A stretch of DNA of 64,000 nucleotides from Ruixingdingia sedimenti (GTDB taxonomy: Bacteria; Pseudomonadota; Alphaproteobacteria; Rhodobacterales; Rhodobacteraceae). The translations under genes were made by a program, and so were the position numbers. How positions within the stretch are numbered: position 1 is the first letter of the stretch; every line of letters starts with the position of its first letter. Positions 36,579 through 44,937 of the stretch are shown here, one piece after another. The notes beneath the pieces are model-generated. The model saw nothing but the letters and a program-made list of their open reading frames with translations. It was not told the origin of the DNA and made no database searches. The stretch lies in NCBI RefSeq assembly GCF_031432425.1, contig NZ_JAVKPH010000001.1, forward strand, positions 186,001-250,000, in the 5' to 3' direction.

Positions 36579-37343
36579 TCAGCGCAGGTAGAGCCCGCCG
36601 TTCACGTCGATCGTCGCGCCGGTGACATAGCCGCCCTCGACCGAGGCGAGGAAGGCCGCCGCCCCGGCGATTTCCGACGGCTCGCCCACCCGGCGCAGCG
36701 GGATGGAGTCGATGGCGTTGTATTTGGCCCCGCCGGCGCTGGCCGGGGTCGCGGCGGCCAGCATCTGGGTGTCGATGGGGCCGGGGGCGATGCTGTTCAC
36801 GGTGATGCCGTAGCGCGCCAGATCACGGGCGGCGTATTTCGTCAGGCCCAGAACCGCGGCCTTGGCCGCCGAATAGGCCCCGCCGGACTGCAAGCCGCCC
36901 GCCTGCGCCGCCAGCGACGAGGTGGTGATGATCCGGCCATGTTCCACCGGCTTTTCCTTGCGGTGGCGCGCCATTTCCCGGATGACGAGGAAGGTGCCCC
37001 GGCCGTTCACGGCGTTCACCCGTTCCCATTCGTCCAGCGTCGATTCCGCGATGCCGATGCCCTTGGCAAGGCCGCCCTCGCCGACCATGCCGGCATAATG
37101 CGCCACCACCGCGATGGGGCCGACTTCCTTTTCCACCCTGGCGAAGGCGGCGGCGACCGATGCCTCGTCGGCCACGTTCATCTGCACGCCGCGGTGGCCC
37201 TTGCCGGGCAGTTTCGCCGCGGTCTCGTCGGCCAGCTTGCCGTCGAGTTCGGCGATGACCACGGTCATGCCGTCCTTGACGAAGCGTTCGGCGGTGGCGA
37301 AGCCAAGGCCCCCGGCCCCGCCGGTAATGAGTGCGATGCGCAT
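36579..37343 (-). CDS. SDR family oxidoreductase, fourth
   Basis: SDR of 254 residues: TGGAGGLGF (8-16), HYAGM where NNAG is usual, Ser in TTSSLAAQ and Tyr-Lys in YSAAK, and GATIDVNGGLYLR at the end. ATG 37343 (MRIALITGG) is the family start, preceded by GAAAGGAAG; an upstream in-frame ATG would run into the neighbouring gene. Third gene of the leftward operon that starts with the EthD-like gene. Confidence 0.9.
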   Translation of the reverse strand: MRIALITGGAGGLGFATAERFVKDGMTVVIAELDGKLADETAAKLPGKGHRGVQMNVADEASVAAAFARVEKEVGPIAVVAHYAGMVGEGGLAKGIGIAESTLDEWERVNAVNGRGTFLVIREMARHRKEKPVEHGRIITTSSLAAQAGGLQSGGAYSAAKAAVLGLTKYAARDLARYGITVNSIAPGPIDTQMLAAATPASAGGAKYNAIDSIPLRRVGEPSEIAGAAAFLASVEGGYVTGATIDVNGGLYLR

Positions 37344-37365
37344 CTGGTTCTTCCTTTCGTTATGT

Positions 37366-38154
37366 TCAAACCGGCTGGGATGCTTCCCAGGCGGCCACCA
37401 TTTCCTCGCTGACATAGGTCGAGGCGGTCTGCCCCCCGTCCACCGCCAGCACCTGCCCGGTCACGAACCGCGCGTCATCCGAGGCGAGAAACGCCACCGC
37501 AGCGCCGATATCCTCCGGCGCGCCGGTCATGCCGAGCGGCATCGTGCCGAGGATCGTGGCGCGGAACCGCGGCGTATCCAGCCGCGCCGCCGTCAGGGGC
37601 GTGGCGATGATGCCGGGGGCGACGGCGTTCACGCGGATGCCCTCGGGGCCATAATCCGCCGCCATGTTGCGCGTCAGCGCCACCACGCCCGCCTTGGCCG
37701 CCGCATAGGCCGCGAACCGCCGATACCCCGACAGCCCCACCGAAGAGGCGATGTTGACGATGGCCCCGCGCGTGCGCCGCAGTTCGGGCAGCGCGTCGCG
37801 CGACAGCCGGAAGGTCACGCGCAGGTTGAGGTTCAGGAAATGGTCGAACATCGCATCCGTGGTTTCATGCACCGGCGGCGCATTGCCCACGCCCACGTTG
37901 TTGACCACGATATCGACCTTGCCGAAGGCGTCGCGGCAGGCGGCCACCGCCGCCTCGGTCGCGTCCTCTGCGGTCAGGTCCTGCGCCAGCGTCCGCAGCC
38001 GTTCCTGCGCCGGCAGCCCGGCCAGGGCCTCGGCGTTGCGGTCCACCGCCAGCACCAGCGCGCCCTCTGCCAGAAGCCGTTCGACGATGCCCCGCCCGAT
38101 GCCCTGCGCCCCGCCGGTGACGATGGCCGCGCGGCCCTGCAACCCCCTCATCAT
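37366..38154 (-). CDS. SDR family oxidoreductase, fifth
   Basis: SDR of 262 residues with TGGAQGIGR (13-21), NNVGVG, Ser in NIASSVG and Tyr-Lys in YAAAK. The C-terminal tail after VLAVDGGQTAS is extended by about 18 residues. It starts in a double ATG (38154 and 38151) directly after GAGGAGAGGG, so the first residue is uncertain by one codon. Starts 8 nt after the EthD-like stop. Confidence 0.9.
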   Translation of the reverse strand: MMRGLQGRAAIVTGGAQGIGRGIVERLLAEGALVLAVDRNAEALAGLPAQERLRTLAQDLTAEDATEAAVAACRDAFGKVDIVVNNVGVGNAPPVHETTDAMFDHFLNLNLRVTFRLSRDALPELRRTRGAIVNIASSVGLSGYRRFAAYAAAKAGVVALTRNMAADYGPEGIRVNAVAPGIIATPLTAARLDTPRFRATILGTMPLGMTGAPEDIGAAVAFLASDDARFVTGQVLAVDGGQTASTYVSEEMVAAWEASQPV

Positions 38155-38162
38155 CCCTCTCC

Positions 38163-38549
38163 TCAGCCCCGCCGCGCCATCCATTCGGCGGCATGGTCGG
38201 TGCCGATCACCACGTTCTGGTTGTCGAACATCAGGATGCGGGTGGCGTCCATGTCGATGAACTGCCGCTCGTCCTCGATCACCAGCTGCTTGAAATCCTC
38301 CAGCCCGTGCGCCTCCTGCCGGGCCTCCAGGCTGTCCCACCAGCTTTCCGAAAACCCGTCGTAGTCGAGCGCGCCGACACCCGGAAACCCCGTGCCGGGC
38401 GTCAGGTGGTGTTGCAGGTAGCGGCGCATGTAGGTCGAGATCACCGGGTGGTTGCGGATCAGGGGCCCGTGCACATCGCGCCAGTGGCGCGAGAATTCGG
38501 CATGGCTCAGCCCCGGTTTGCGCTTGTAGAATCCCAGCACGATCAGCAT
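38163..38549 (-). CDS. EthD domain-containing protein
   Basis: Ferredoxin-like alpha/beta-barrel protein of 128 residues. The EthD signature is the N-terminal YKRKPGLSHAEFSRHW with HGPLIRNHP. EthD was named as a protein needed for ethyl tert-butyl ether degradation beside a P450; other members are small decarboxylases or cyclases. First gene of the leftward run EthD-SDR-SDR-MDR-MDR. ATG 38549 follows AGGGAGGG. Confidence 0.85.
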   Translation of the reverse strand: MLIVLGFYKRKPGLSHAEFSRHWRDVHGPLIRNHPVISTYMRRYLQHHLTPGTGFPGVGALDYDGFSESWWDSLEARQEAHGLEDFKQLVIEDERQFIDMDATRILMFDNQNVVIGTDHAAEWMARRG

Positions 38550-38633
38550 CCGGCGCCCTCCCTGGCCTTCGGTCGGGGCGGATCGTCGCCCGCCCCCTGC
38601 CCTTGCGTTATCCCCGCGCTTGGGGACAGGGGG

Positions 38634-39380
38634 TCAGGAAAAATGCTGCCCGCCGTTCACGTCGATCACCACCCCGGTCATGTAGGTGCAGCCCTGCGAA
38701 CACAGGAACGCCATCGGCCAGCCGATTTCCGCAGGCTCGCCAAAGCGGCGGGTGGGCAGGCGGTCGAAGTCGAAGGGCTGGCCCGACGCGCGCGTCATCG
38801 GCGTGTTGATCGGCCCCGGGGCGACGGCATTGACCACCACGCCATGGGCCGCCGACTGCCGCGCGAAATAGCGCACCAGCGCCTGCAATGCCCCCTTGGA
38901 GGCGACATAGGCCGGTTCCGTCGCCAGCGTGGTGCCCGCGTTCCGCCCGGCCAGCGAGGTCGTCAGCGCGATGCGCCCCCATCCCTGCTTCATCATCCGC
39001 GGCAGCACCGCGCGCATCAGGTTGACCGGGCCCTTGACGTTCACGTCCATCGTGCGGTCCAGCAGGGCATCCCAGCCCTCGCCGCCCGCCAGCCAGTCGC
39101 CGCCCGCATAGATCCCCGCGACATCGGCCAGCGCGTCCAGCGTTCCCAGCCCCGCCACCAGCGCGTCGACCGCCGCCGCATCGGTGCTGTCGAGCGCGTG
39201 GGCCCGCACCGTGGCGCCCGCCGCCGCCAGTTCGTCGGCCAGCGCCTGCGGCGCCTTCAGGTCCACCAGCACCAGATCGCCGCCCATCGCCGCGCAGGCC
39301 CGCGCCGTGGCGCCGCCCAACGTGCCGCCCGCGCCGGTGATCAGCACCCGCTGGCCGGTCAGGTCAAAACCCTTGTTCAT
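38634..39380 (-). CDS. SDR family oxidoreductase, sixth
   Basis: SDR of 248 residues, cofactor motif TGAGGTLGG (15-23), VAGIY in the NNAG position, Ser in TTSLAGRN and Tyr-Lys in YVASK. The end, IGWPMAFLCSQGCTY then GVVIDVNGG, matches the SDR at 27659, so these are probably paralogues. Last gene of the leftward hydrolase-monooxygenase-ligase operon, 9 nt after the ligase stop. Confidence 0.9.
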   Translation of the reverse strand: MNKGFDLTGQRVLITGAGGTLGGATARACAAMGGDLVLVDLKAPQALADELAAAGATVRAHALDSTDAAAVDALVAGLGTLDALADVAGIYAGGDWLAGGEGWDALLDRTMDVNVKGPVNLMRAVLPRMMKQGWGRIALTTSLAGRNAGTTLATEPAYVASKGALQALVRYFARQSAAHGVVVNAVAPGPINTPMTRASGQPFDFDRLPTRRFGEPAEIGWPMAFLCSQGCTYMTGVVIDVNGGQHFS

Positions 39381-39389
39381 CGCGGCCCC

Positions 39390-40910
39390 CTATGCCTCGA
39401 TCGGCGGCAGCTGTTCGCGCAGTTCGCGCTTGAGCACCTTGCCGTAGTTGCTCTTGGGCAGGCTCTCGGCGAAGATGTATTTCTTCGGCCGCTTGAAGCG
39501 CGCGATATGGGCGTTGCAATGGGCGTCCAGATCCGCCGGTTCCACCGCCGCGCCGGGTTCGGGCACCACCACGGCCACCACGATCTCGCCCCATTCGGCA
39601 TGTTTCTGGCCGACGATGCAGACCTCTGCCACCCCGGGATGTTTCAGCAGCGCCTCTTCCACCTCGCGCGGGTAGATGTTCGTGCCGCCCGAAATGATCA
39701 CGTCCTTGGAACGGTCGCGCAGCGTCAGGCAGCCGCGTTCGTCCATGGACCCCATGTCGCCGGTATAAAGCCAACCGCCGCGCAGCGCCTCGGCGGTGGC
39801 CTTGGGGTTGTTCCAGTAGCCGCCCATCACCACGTCGCCGCGGCAGATGACCTCGCCCACCTCGCCCGGCGGCAGCGGCGTACCGTCGGGATCGACCACC
39901 GCCACCTGCACGCCCGAGCGCGGATAGCCGACCGAGCCGAGCAGCGCATCGTCCGCCCCCTCATAGTCGCGCCGGCGCAGGCCGGTGATGGTCATCGGCG
40001 CCTCGCCCTGGCCGAAGATCTGCACGAACACATTGCCAAAGATCTTCAGCGACTTGCGGATTTCCTCCAGATACATCGGTCCGCCGCCGTAGATGACGGT
40101 TTGCAGGTTCTGCGGCCGCCGGCCGGTGGTTTCGGCATGGACGCGCAGGCGCTGCACCATGGTGGGGGCGAAGAACACCGCGACGCCCGGGTGGATGCCG
40201 CAAAGATCCATGAACTCCTCGGGATCGAAGCCGCCCGATACCGGCACGACCTGCCGCGCGCCGCGCGCGACATAGGCGGGCATGTAAAGCCCCGATCCAT
40301 GCGACATCGGCGCGGCATGCAGCAGGCTGTTGGTTTCATCCGCCGAATCCATGTCGGCCAGATGCGCCACCGTCATCGCCATCATGTTGCGGTGCGACAG
40401 CATCGCGCCCTTGGACCGCCCCGTGGTGCCCGAGGTGAAGAAGAGCCAGGCCAGCGCCTCGGGGTCCGAGGCGACATGGACCAGCGGCTCGGGCGCCAGA
40501 ATCGCCTCGTGATCCGGGCTGCCCACCACCACCAGCCGGCAGGCCGCGGCGCCGCTGCCCGGCAGTTCGGGCGCCAGACCCCTGGCCAGCTTTGCGGATA
40601 CGAAGGCGATCTCTGCCCCCGAATCCTCCAGGATCTGGACCGCCTCCTTGGGGTGCAGCTTGGCGTTGATCGGGGCAAAGACCATGCTACCCGCCCAGAT
40701 GCCGAACATCAGTTCCACATACTGGGGGCAGTTCTCGGAAAAGACCGCGATCCGCGCGCCGGGCGCGCAGTCGCGCTGAAGGCCCGCCGCCAGCCGCAGG
40801 CTGCGCAGGCGCAGTTCGGCATAGGTGGCTACGCGGTCTGCCCCCAGGTAGACCGCGCCGTGGTCGGGAAACCGTGTGGCCGCCTGGTCCAGCAGGTGGA
40901 AGAGGTTCAT
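39390..40910 (-). CDS. AMP-forming acyl-CoA synthetase/ligase, first
   Basis: ANL-superfamily ligase of 506 residues that would activate a carboxylic acid to its CoA thioester via an acyl-adenylate. Visible motifs: phosphate loop FTSGTTGRSKGAMLSH, GWLYTGD with the ribose-binding Asp, DRSKDVIISGGTNIYPREVE at the domain hinge, and the catalytic Lys in PKSNYGKVLKREL. The first half resembles long- and medium-chain or aromatic acid ligases. ATG 40910 (MNLFHLLDQAATRFPD) is chosen over an upstream ATG with Arg-rich extension. Operon partner of the monooxygenase. Confidence 0.92.
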   Translation of the reverse strand: MNLFHLLDQAATRFPDHGAVYLGADRVATYAELRLRSLRLAAGLQRDCAPGARIAVFSENCPQYVELMFGIWAGSMVFAPINAKLHPKEAVQILEDSGAEIAFVSAKLARGLAPELPGSGAAACRLVVVGSPDHEAILAPEPLVHVASDPEALAWLFFTSGTTGRSKGAMLSHRNMMAMTVAHLADMDSADETNSLLHAAPMSHGSGLYMPAYVARGARQVVPVSGGFDPEEFMDLCGIHPGVAVFFAPTMVQRLRVHAETTGRRPQNLQTVIYGGGPMYLEEIRKSLKIFGNVFVQIFGQGEAPMTITGLRRRDYEGADDALLGSVGYPRSGVQVAVVDPDGTPLPPGEVGEVICRGDVVMGGYWNNPKATAEALRGGWLYTGDMGSMDERGCLTLRDRSKDVIISGGTNIYPREVEEALLKHPGVAEVCIVGQKHAEWGEIVVAVVVPEPGAAVEPADLDAHCNAHIARFKRPKKYIFAESLPKSNYGKVLKRELREQLPPIEA

Positions 40911-40962
40911 CGGGGCATCTCCATATTCGGGCCGGCGGGGCGCGGGGCCCCGGCCGGAAATG

Positions 40963-42729
40963 TCAGTGGCGCAGCACCTGCGCGAAGGCATCGCGCAGCA
41001 CCGCCTCGGGGTCGGCGGCCAGTTCGGTCGACCGCCAGGCGACGTGGTTGTCGGGGCGCACGAGGATCGCGCCGTCCTCGTTCACCTGCCGCAGGCCGGT
41101 CCAGGCGCGGTCGGCATCCGCATGGGTGCCGCCGTCGCCGATGCGGGCGATTTCCAGCGTCACGCCGCGTTCGGCCGCGATGCGCGCCGCCGCTTCCTCC
41201 CATGCGCCGCCGCGCGCCCCGGTGATGAGGACGAACCGCCCCCATCCCGCCAGATCGAGCGTGGACACCCGCTGCCCGTCCTTTTCCAGCCAGGCATGCG
41301 GCAGCCGGTGGCCGGGCCGGGTGACGGGGGTGTAGATCCCGCCCATCGGGTCGCGCACCGGGGCAAGCGTGCCGTCGGGCACGATGGCGCCGCCGCCCTG
41401 CGCATAGTCGAAGCCGAGTTCCAGATCATGCGCCTGCCATTCCATGCGCTGCACGTCCAGCACATGGCGCATGCGCGCGCGCCGGGTCCGGCCCTCGTCG
41501 GTTTCGGAAAAGAACATGGCGAAGTTCTTTTCGCTCGCGTCCTTGTCGCCGCGCACGAGGCCGATCACGGTATCGGTCAGGGCGTGGTTCTCGAACGTCA
41601 TCAGCGCCCAGGACACGTTGCGCGCCGCCACCGGCCGGCGTTCGGCCTCGTAGCTGTCCAGCAAACCGTCGCTCGCCTGCCCCTTCACCACCGCAGCGAG
41701 CTTCCACGCAAGGTTATGCGCGTCCTGCACGGCGGAGTTCAGGCCAAGGCCCGTGGTCGGCGGGTGGCGGTGGGCGGAATCGCCCGCGAGGAACACCCGG
41801 CCGAAACGATAACGGTCGGCCAGCACGCCCTCGACCGTCCAGTGGCCGATGCCGATGATGTCGGGTTCCAGCCCCGGCAGCTTCATCAGGTCGCGCATCC
41901 GCGGCACCAGCGAGCTTTCGTCGAACCGCGCCGGGTCGTCGGGGCGGAAGCTGAAGTGGAACATCCATTCCTCGGAATGGCGGTCGAATTTCGTCGGGCC
42001 GAGCTTGCCCAGAACACCGCTGCTCCACGATCCGCCACCGGGGTTCACGAACCATGTCGTCATGGCATAGTCGTCGTCCCAGTATTTCGACAGGTCGGCG
42101 CGGAAATAGACCGTCACCATTTCCACCAGATTGCGCTTGCCGCGCAGTTCGCTGCCGACGATGGGGCCGATGGTGCGCCCGCCGTCGGCGGCGATCAGAT
42201 AGTCGGCCTCGACGGTGAAATCCTCGCCCGTCTCGCGGTTGTGGATGGTGGCCGTGACCTTCTGGTCGTCCTGCACCATCGCCGTCAGTTCGTGGTTGAA
42301 CAGCAGCCCCCCGGGATTGCGGGCCTGCGCCTGTTCGATCAGCAGGGGTTCCAGCCGCACCTGCGGATAGAGGTTGCTTTCACAGGGGCTGTCCTTGGCA
42401 TAATGCGTCAGGCTGCCGCCGCCGAAACTGTCGATCGAAAAGAACTCGCGCCGGTCCAGCGGCCCGTCGCCCGCCAGCGTCGTGCACCAGCGGATGCGCG
42501 AGATATGCCTGAGCGGCATCGCCTTGGCATAGACGGTATCGGCGACCCCCAGTTGGCGAAAGACCTCCATCGTGCGCTGGTTGACATAGCGCGCCTTGGG
42601 CAGGCGGCCGGTCGTCGGGTGACGCTCGACCAGAAGCGACTTCACCCCCAGTTCCGACAGCGCGATGGAAGAGGTCAGGCCGCAGCCGCCGGCCCCGACG
42701 ATCAGGACAGGAACGCGAATGGTGGTCAT
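40963..42729 (-). CDS. FAD-dependent monooxygenase, TfdB/PheA (phenol hydroxylase) family
   Basis: Single-component flavin hydroxylase of 588 residues. FAD-binding GAGGCGLTSSIALSELG near 12-28, the DG motif YLIAADGGRT, and GDSAHRHPPTTGLGLNSAVQ for the FAD ribityl/phosphate contact. The C-terminal thioredoxin-like domain (about 470-588) is typical of phenol and 2,4-dichlorophenol hydroxylases. It would hydroxylate an aromatic or enol-type ring using NAD(P)H and O2. Between the alpha/beta hydrolase and the ligase in one leftward operon. Confidence 0.9.
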   Translation of the reverse strand: MTTIRVPVLIVGAGGCGLTSSIALSELGVKSLLVERHPTTGRLPKARYVNQRTMEVFRQLGVADTVYAKAMPLRHISRIRWCTTLAGDGPLDRREFFSIDSFGGGSLTHYAKDSPCESNLYPQVRLEPLLIEQAQARNPGGLLFNHELTAMVQDDQKVTATIHNRETGEDFTVEADYLIAADGGRTIGPIVGSELRGKRNLVEMVTVYFRADLSKYWDDDYAMTTWFVNPGGGSWSSGVLGKLGPTKFDRHSEEWMFHFSFRPDDPARFDESSLVPRMRDLMKLPGLEPDIIGIGHWTVEGVLADRYRFGRVFLAGDSAHRHPPTTGLGLNSAVQDAHNLAWKLAAVVKGQASDGLLDSYEAERRPVAARNVSWALMTFENHALTDTVIGLVRGDKDASEKNFAMFFSETDEGRTRRARMRHVLDVQRMEWQAHDLELGFDYAQGGGAIVPDGTLAPVRDPMGGIYTPVTRPGHRLPHAWLEKDGQRVSTLDLAGWGRFVLITGARGGAWEEAAARIAAERGVTLEIARIGDGGTHADADRAWTGLRQVNEDGAILVRPDNHVAWRSTELAADPEAVLRDAFAQVLRH

Positions 42730-42763
42730 TGGTTACTCCGGTGTTCGGGTTCTTCTTGGGGGC

Positions 42764-43939
42764 TCAGGATTCCAGCAGCCCGCGCGCCTGCAACCAACTG
42801 CGTTGCAGGGTGACGGCCTCGGCCATCTTGTCGGGCTGGCCGGCGTAGTAATGGGTGGCCCCCTGGATCACGTGGAAAGTCTTGTCGCGGCTGGCCGCGG
42901 CGGCGAAAATGGCAGGCGTATGCGGCTGCGGGGCGGCGTCGTCGGCGCTGTTCTCGATGGCGAGGAAGGGCGCGTTGATCCGCTTGGCGCATTCGACGCC
43001 GTTGGCGCGGCTGTCCTGGTAGGACCATTGCGACAGCCACGACCGCAGCGTGGAAAACCGCCCCAGGGCGACCGGCCCGGTGTTCACCGTTTCGGGGTTG
43101 CCCATGTAGCACCAGCGCGGCTTGCGGTCGTTGGGATCCAGCGTCGGGTCGATGAAGCGCGGGTCGGCGAAGGTGCGGTGGGTGACGAAACCGCGTTCCA
43201 GCTCGCCGGTGTTGCGCTTCTTCAACATCTCCAGCGTGTCCCAGACCCAGGCCCGGATCCGGTCCACCCGCGCGCGTTGCTGGGCGCGGTAATGGGCGAT
43301 GTAATCGGCCGAATAGGGCGGCTGGCTGGGATTCGCGGGGTCGTAGATGTCCAGTTCGCGGATGCGCGTGTCGGGGTCGAGTTCGTTCGTCACCGAGGGG
43401 TCGATGCTGTCCAGCAGCAGCTGCGCGCGCGAGATATGCGCGGCCTGGAAGATCAGCGCATCCGCCGGGATCAGCCCCGCGCCCTTCACGTTCACCGGAT
43501 CGCCCGCGGGCGTATCCTCGATCGTGGGATTTTCCGCCTGGCTTTGATAGAACAGCGCCAGCGACCCGCCGCCCGACCAGCCGCAGATCACCACCTTCTC
43601 ATAGCCCATGACCTCTTTCGCGTGCCGCACATAGGCGCCGAGGTCGAGCAGCACCTTTTCCATGATCAGCGCCGCGTCGTTCTTGGCATAGCGGCTGGCG
43701 GCGCACAGCACATGCGCCCCCGCCGCCACCATCGCGCGCGGCACCGGCAGCAGTTGCAGGGTCGAGGTCGGGTGCATGTAGATCGTCAGCGTGCGCGAAG
43801 GGACCCCCTTCGGGCGCATCAGGATGCCTTCCAGATTGACCGCGCCCTGGTTGCCGGCGAACCCGTAGGTTTCGGTAAACGCGGCCTTTTCCTCGTATTG
43901 CAGGTGAAGCCAGCTGAATTCGATCTCGTGGTTCGGCAT
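42764..43939 (-). CDS. Alpha/beta hydrolase fold protein
   Basis: A 391-residue alpha/beta hydrolase. The nucleophile elbow is GWSGGGS with Ser122, and an acid-His end is plausible in the C-terminal part (IENSADDAAP, VIQGATHYYAGQ). A long insert (about 150-290) forms a cap, so it could be an esterase or a C-C bond hydrolase. ATG 43939 is supported by AGGAC upstream. An in-frame ATG at 43978 would add 13 residues and would put the start at the same distance from the upstream TAG box as in other units. First gene of the hydrolase-monooxygenase-ligase-SDR operon. Confidence 0.82.
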   Translation of the reverse strand: MPNHEIEFSWLHLQYEEKAAFTETYGFAGNQGAVNLEGILMRPKGVPSRTLTIYMHPTSTLQLLPVPRAMVAAGAHVLCAASRYAKNDAALIMEKVLLDLGAYVRHAKEVMGYEKVVICGWSGGGSLALFYQSQAENPTIEDTPAGDPVNVKGAGLIPADALIFQAAHISRAQLLLDSIDPSVTNELDPDTRIRELDIYDPANPSQPPYSADYIAHYRAQQRARVDRIRAWVWDTLEMLKKRNTGELERGFVTHRTFADPRFIDPTLDPNDRKPRWCYMGNPETVNTGPVALGRFSTLRSWLSQWSYQDSRANGVECAKRINAPFLAIENSADDAAPQPHTPAIFAAAASRDKTFHVIQGATHYYAGQPDKMAEAVTLQRSWLQARGLLES

Positions 43940-43990
43940 GGTGGGTCTGTCCTGCACGGGGGCACCTCTGGTCGGCATTGTGCCGGGGCA

Positions 43991-44008
43991 GGACGTGACG
44001 GCACGTCC
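43991..44008. promoter_or_regulatory. Palindrome between the hydrolase and MarR genes
   Basis: Perfect 7-bp arms GGACGTG and CACGTCC with a 4-nt centre, in the divergent spacer. Size and place fit a MarR-type operator that could control both directions. Unproven. Confidence 0.4.
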
Positions 44009-44038
44009 ACACACCGGCGAATTCTCACCCTTTGGTGG

Positions 44039-44068
44039 CTAAAGGGGTTTGAGTGCGGGTGCTGTCCC
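44039..44068 (-). promoter_or_regulatory. GGGACAG-N20-TA element upstream of the hydrolase operon
   Basis: Minus strand GGGACAG (44068-44062), 20 nt, TAG (44041-44039). The T lies 102 nt from ATG 43939, or 63 nt from the in-frame ATG 43978. Confidence 0.5.
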
Positions 44069-44162
44069 TCTAAAGCGTTACATCACTGCTGGCGCGTGGG
44101 GGATACGAAGATGTTCAAGGACCGGCACGCCCCGGTCAAACCGGACATCGACCGAGTGGTGT

Positions 44163-44840
44163 ATGGCTAGGCCGAAAAAGAACAGGGCAGCGGACGAGGC
44201 GATCGACTCGCAATTGCAGCGGTACCGCCTGCCGGAAAAGACATTCCTTCCCGAAAACTCCCTGCCGCATGCCTTTGCCGTGGTGTCGAACCGCGTCAGC
44301 CACATGATGCAGAAGATGTATTCGGAACGTTACGGGCTGACCGTGACGGGGTGGCGGCTGATCGCGATCCTGGGCACGCATGCGCCGCTGTCGGCCAAGG
44401 CGCTGGCCGACATGACCGCGCTCGACCAGGTGTCGATCAGCCGGGCGCTGGAACATCTGGGCGGCAAGCGGCTGGTGCTGCGCCGCACCGACCCGGCCGA
44501 CCGCCGCCGGGCGCTCATCCGCCTCTCCAAACGCGGGGAAGAGGTGTATAACGAAATCGTCCCCGTGCTCTACGCCGCCGAACGGGCGCTGATCGCGGCC
44601 CTGTCGGACGAAGAGGTCGCCGTGATGCGGCGCGCCATGCGCATCCTGGTGGAACGTTCGGTCGAGGTGCTGCCCGACGATGCCAGCTGGCTCGACGTGC
44701 TGCTGGGTCACGGACTGGCCACCGCCCCGCCCGGCAACGGATCCGCCGGGGTGCTCCATGACGCCGCCGAACCGGGGGCAGAGCCGCCCGCGGGTGCGGT
44801 CCCAGACGCAGGGGACATACCCGGCGCGCAGCCGGGCTAA
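44163..44840 (+). CDS. MarR family transcriptional regulator
   Basis: Winged-helix regulator of 225 residues. The DNA-binding part is LSAKALADMTALDQVSISRALEHL (about 78-101) with the wing RRTDPADRRRALIRLS. A long N-terminal arm (about 35 residues) and a Pro/Ala/Gly-rich C-terminal tail of 35 residues are unusual. MarR proteins usually repress and are released by aromatic or acyl-CoA ligands. It is divergent from the hydrolase-monooxygenase operon and is the only regulator between 16.7 and 64 kb, so it is the best candidate for control of the catabolic genes. The ribosome site is weak. Confidence 0.88.
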   Translation: MARPKKNRAADEAIDSQLQRYRLPEKTFLPENSLPHAFAVVSNRVSHMMQKMYSERYGLTVTGWRLIAILGTHAPLSAKALADMTALDQVSISRALEHLGGKRLVLRRTDPADRRRALIRLSKRGEEVYNEIVPVLYAAERALIAALSDEEVAVMRRAMRILVERSVEVLPDDASWLDVLLGHGLATAPPGNGSAGVLHDAAEPGAEPPAGAVPDAGDIPGAQPG

Positions 44841-44937
44841 ACAGGACAGAGTGGGGGAATCGTCTGCCCGCCCTTGAACGGTCCGCGGGACGCTTTACCT
44901 GCGGATCACCGGAACACATGAAGCGAGGAAACTCGAA

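Noticed and set aside
38193..41225. About 1000-codon plus-strand open frame opposite EthD, SDR and ligase genes
   Set aside because: No recognisable domain, and it spans several real genes and their spacers on the other strand.
44111..44169. Short frame MFKDRHAPVK before the MarR gene
   Set aside because: Only about 19 codons, weak ribosome site, and it overlaps the MarR start. Not supportable as a gene or leader.
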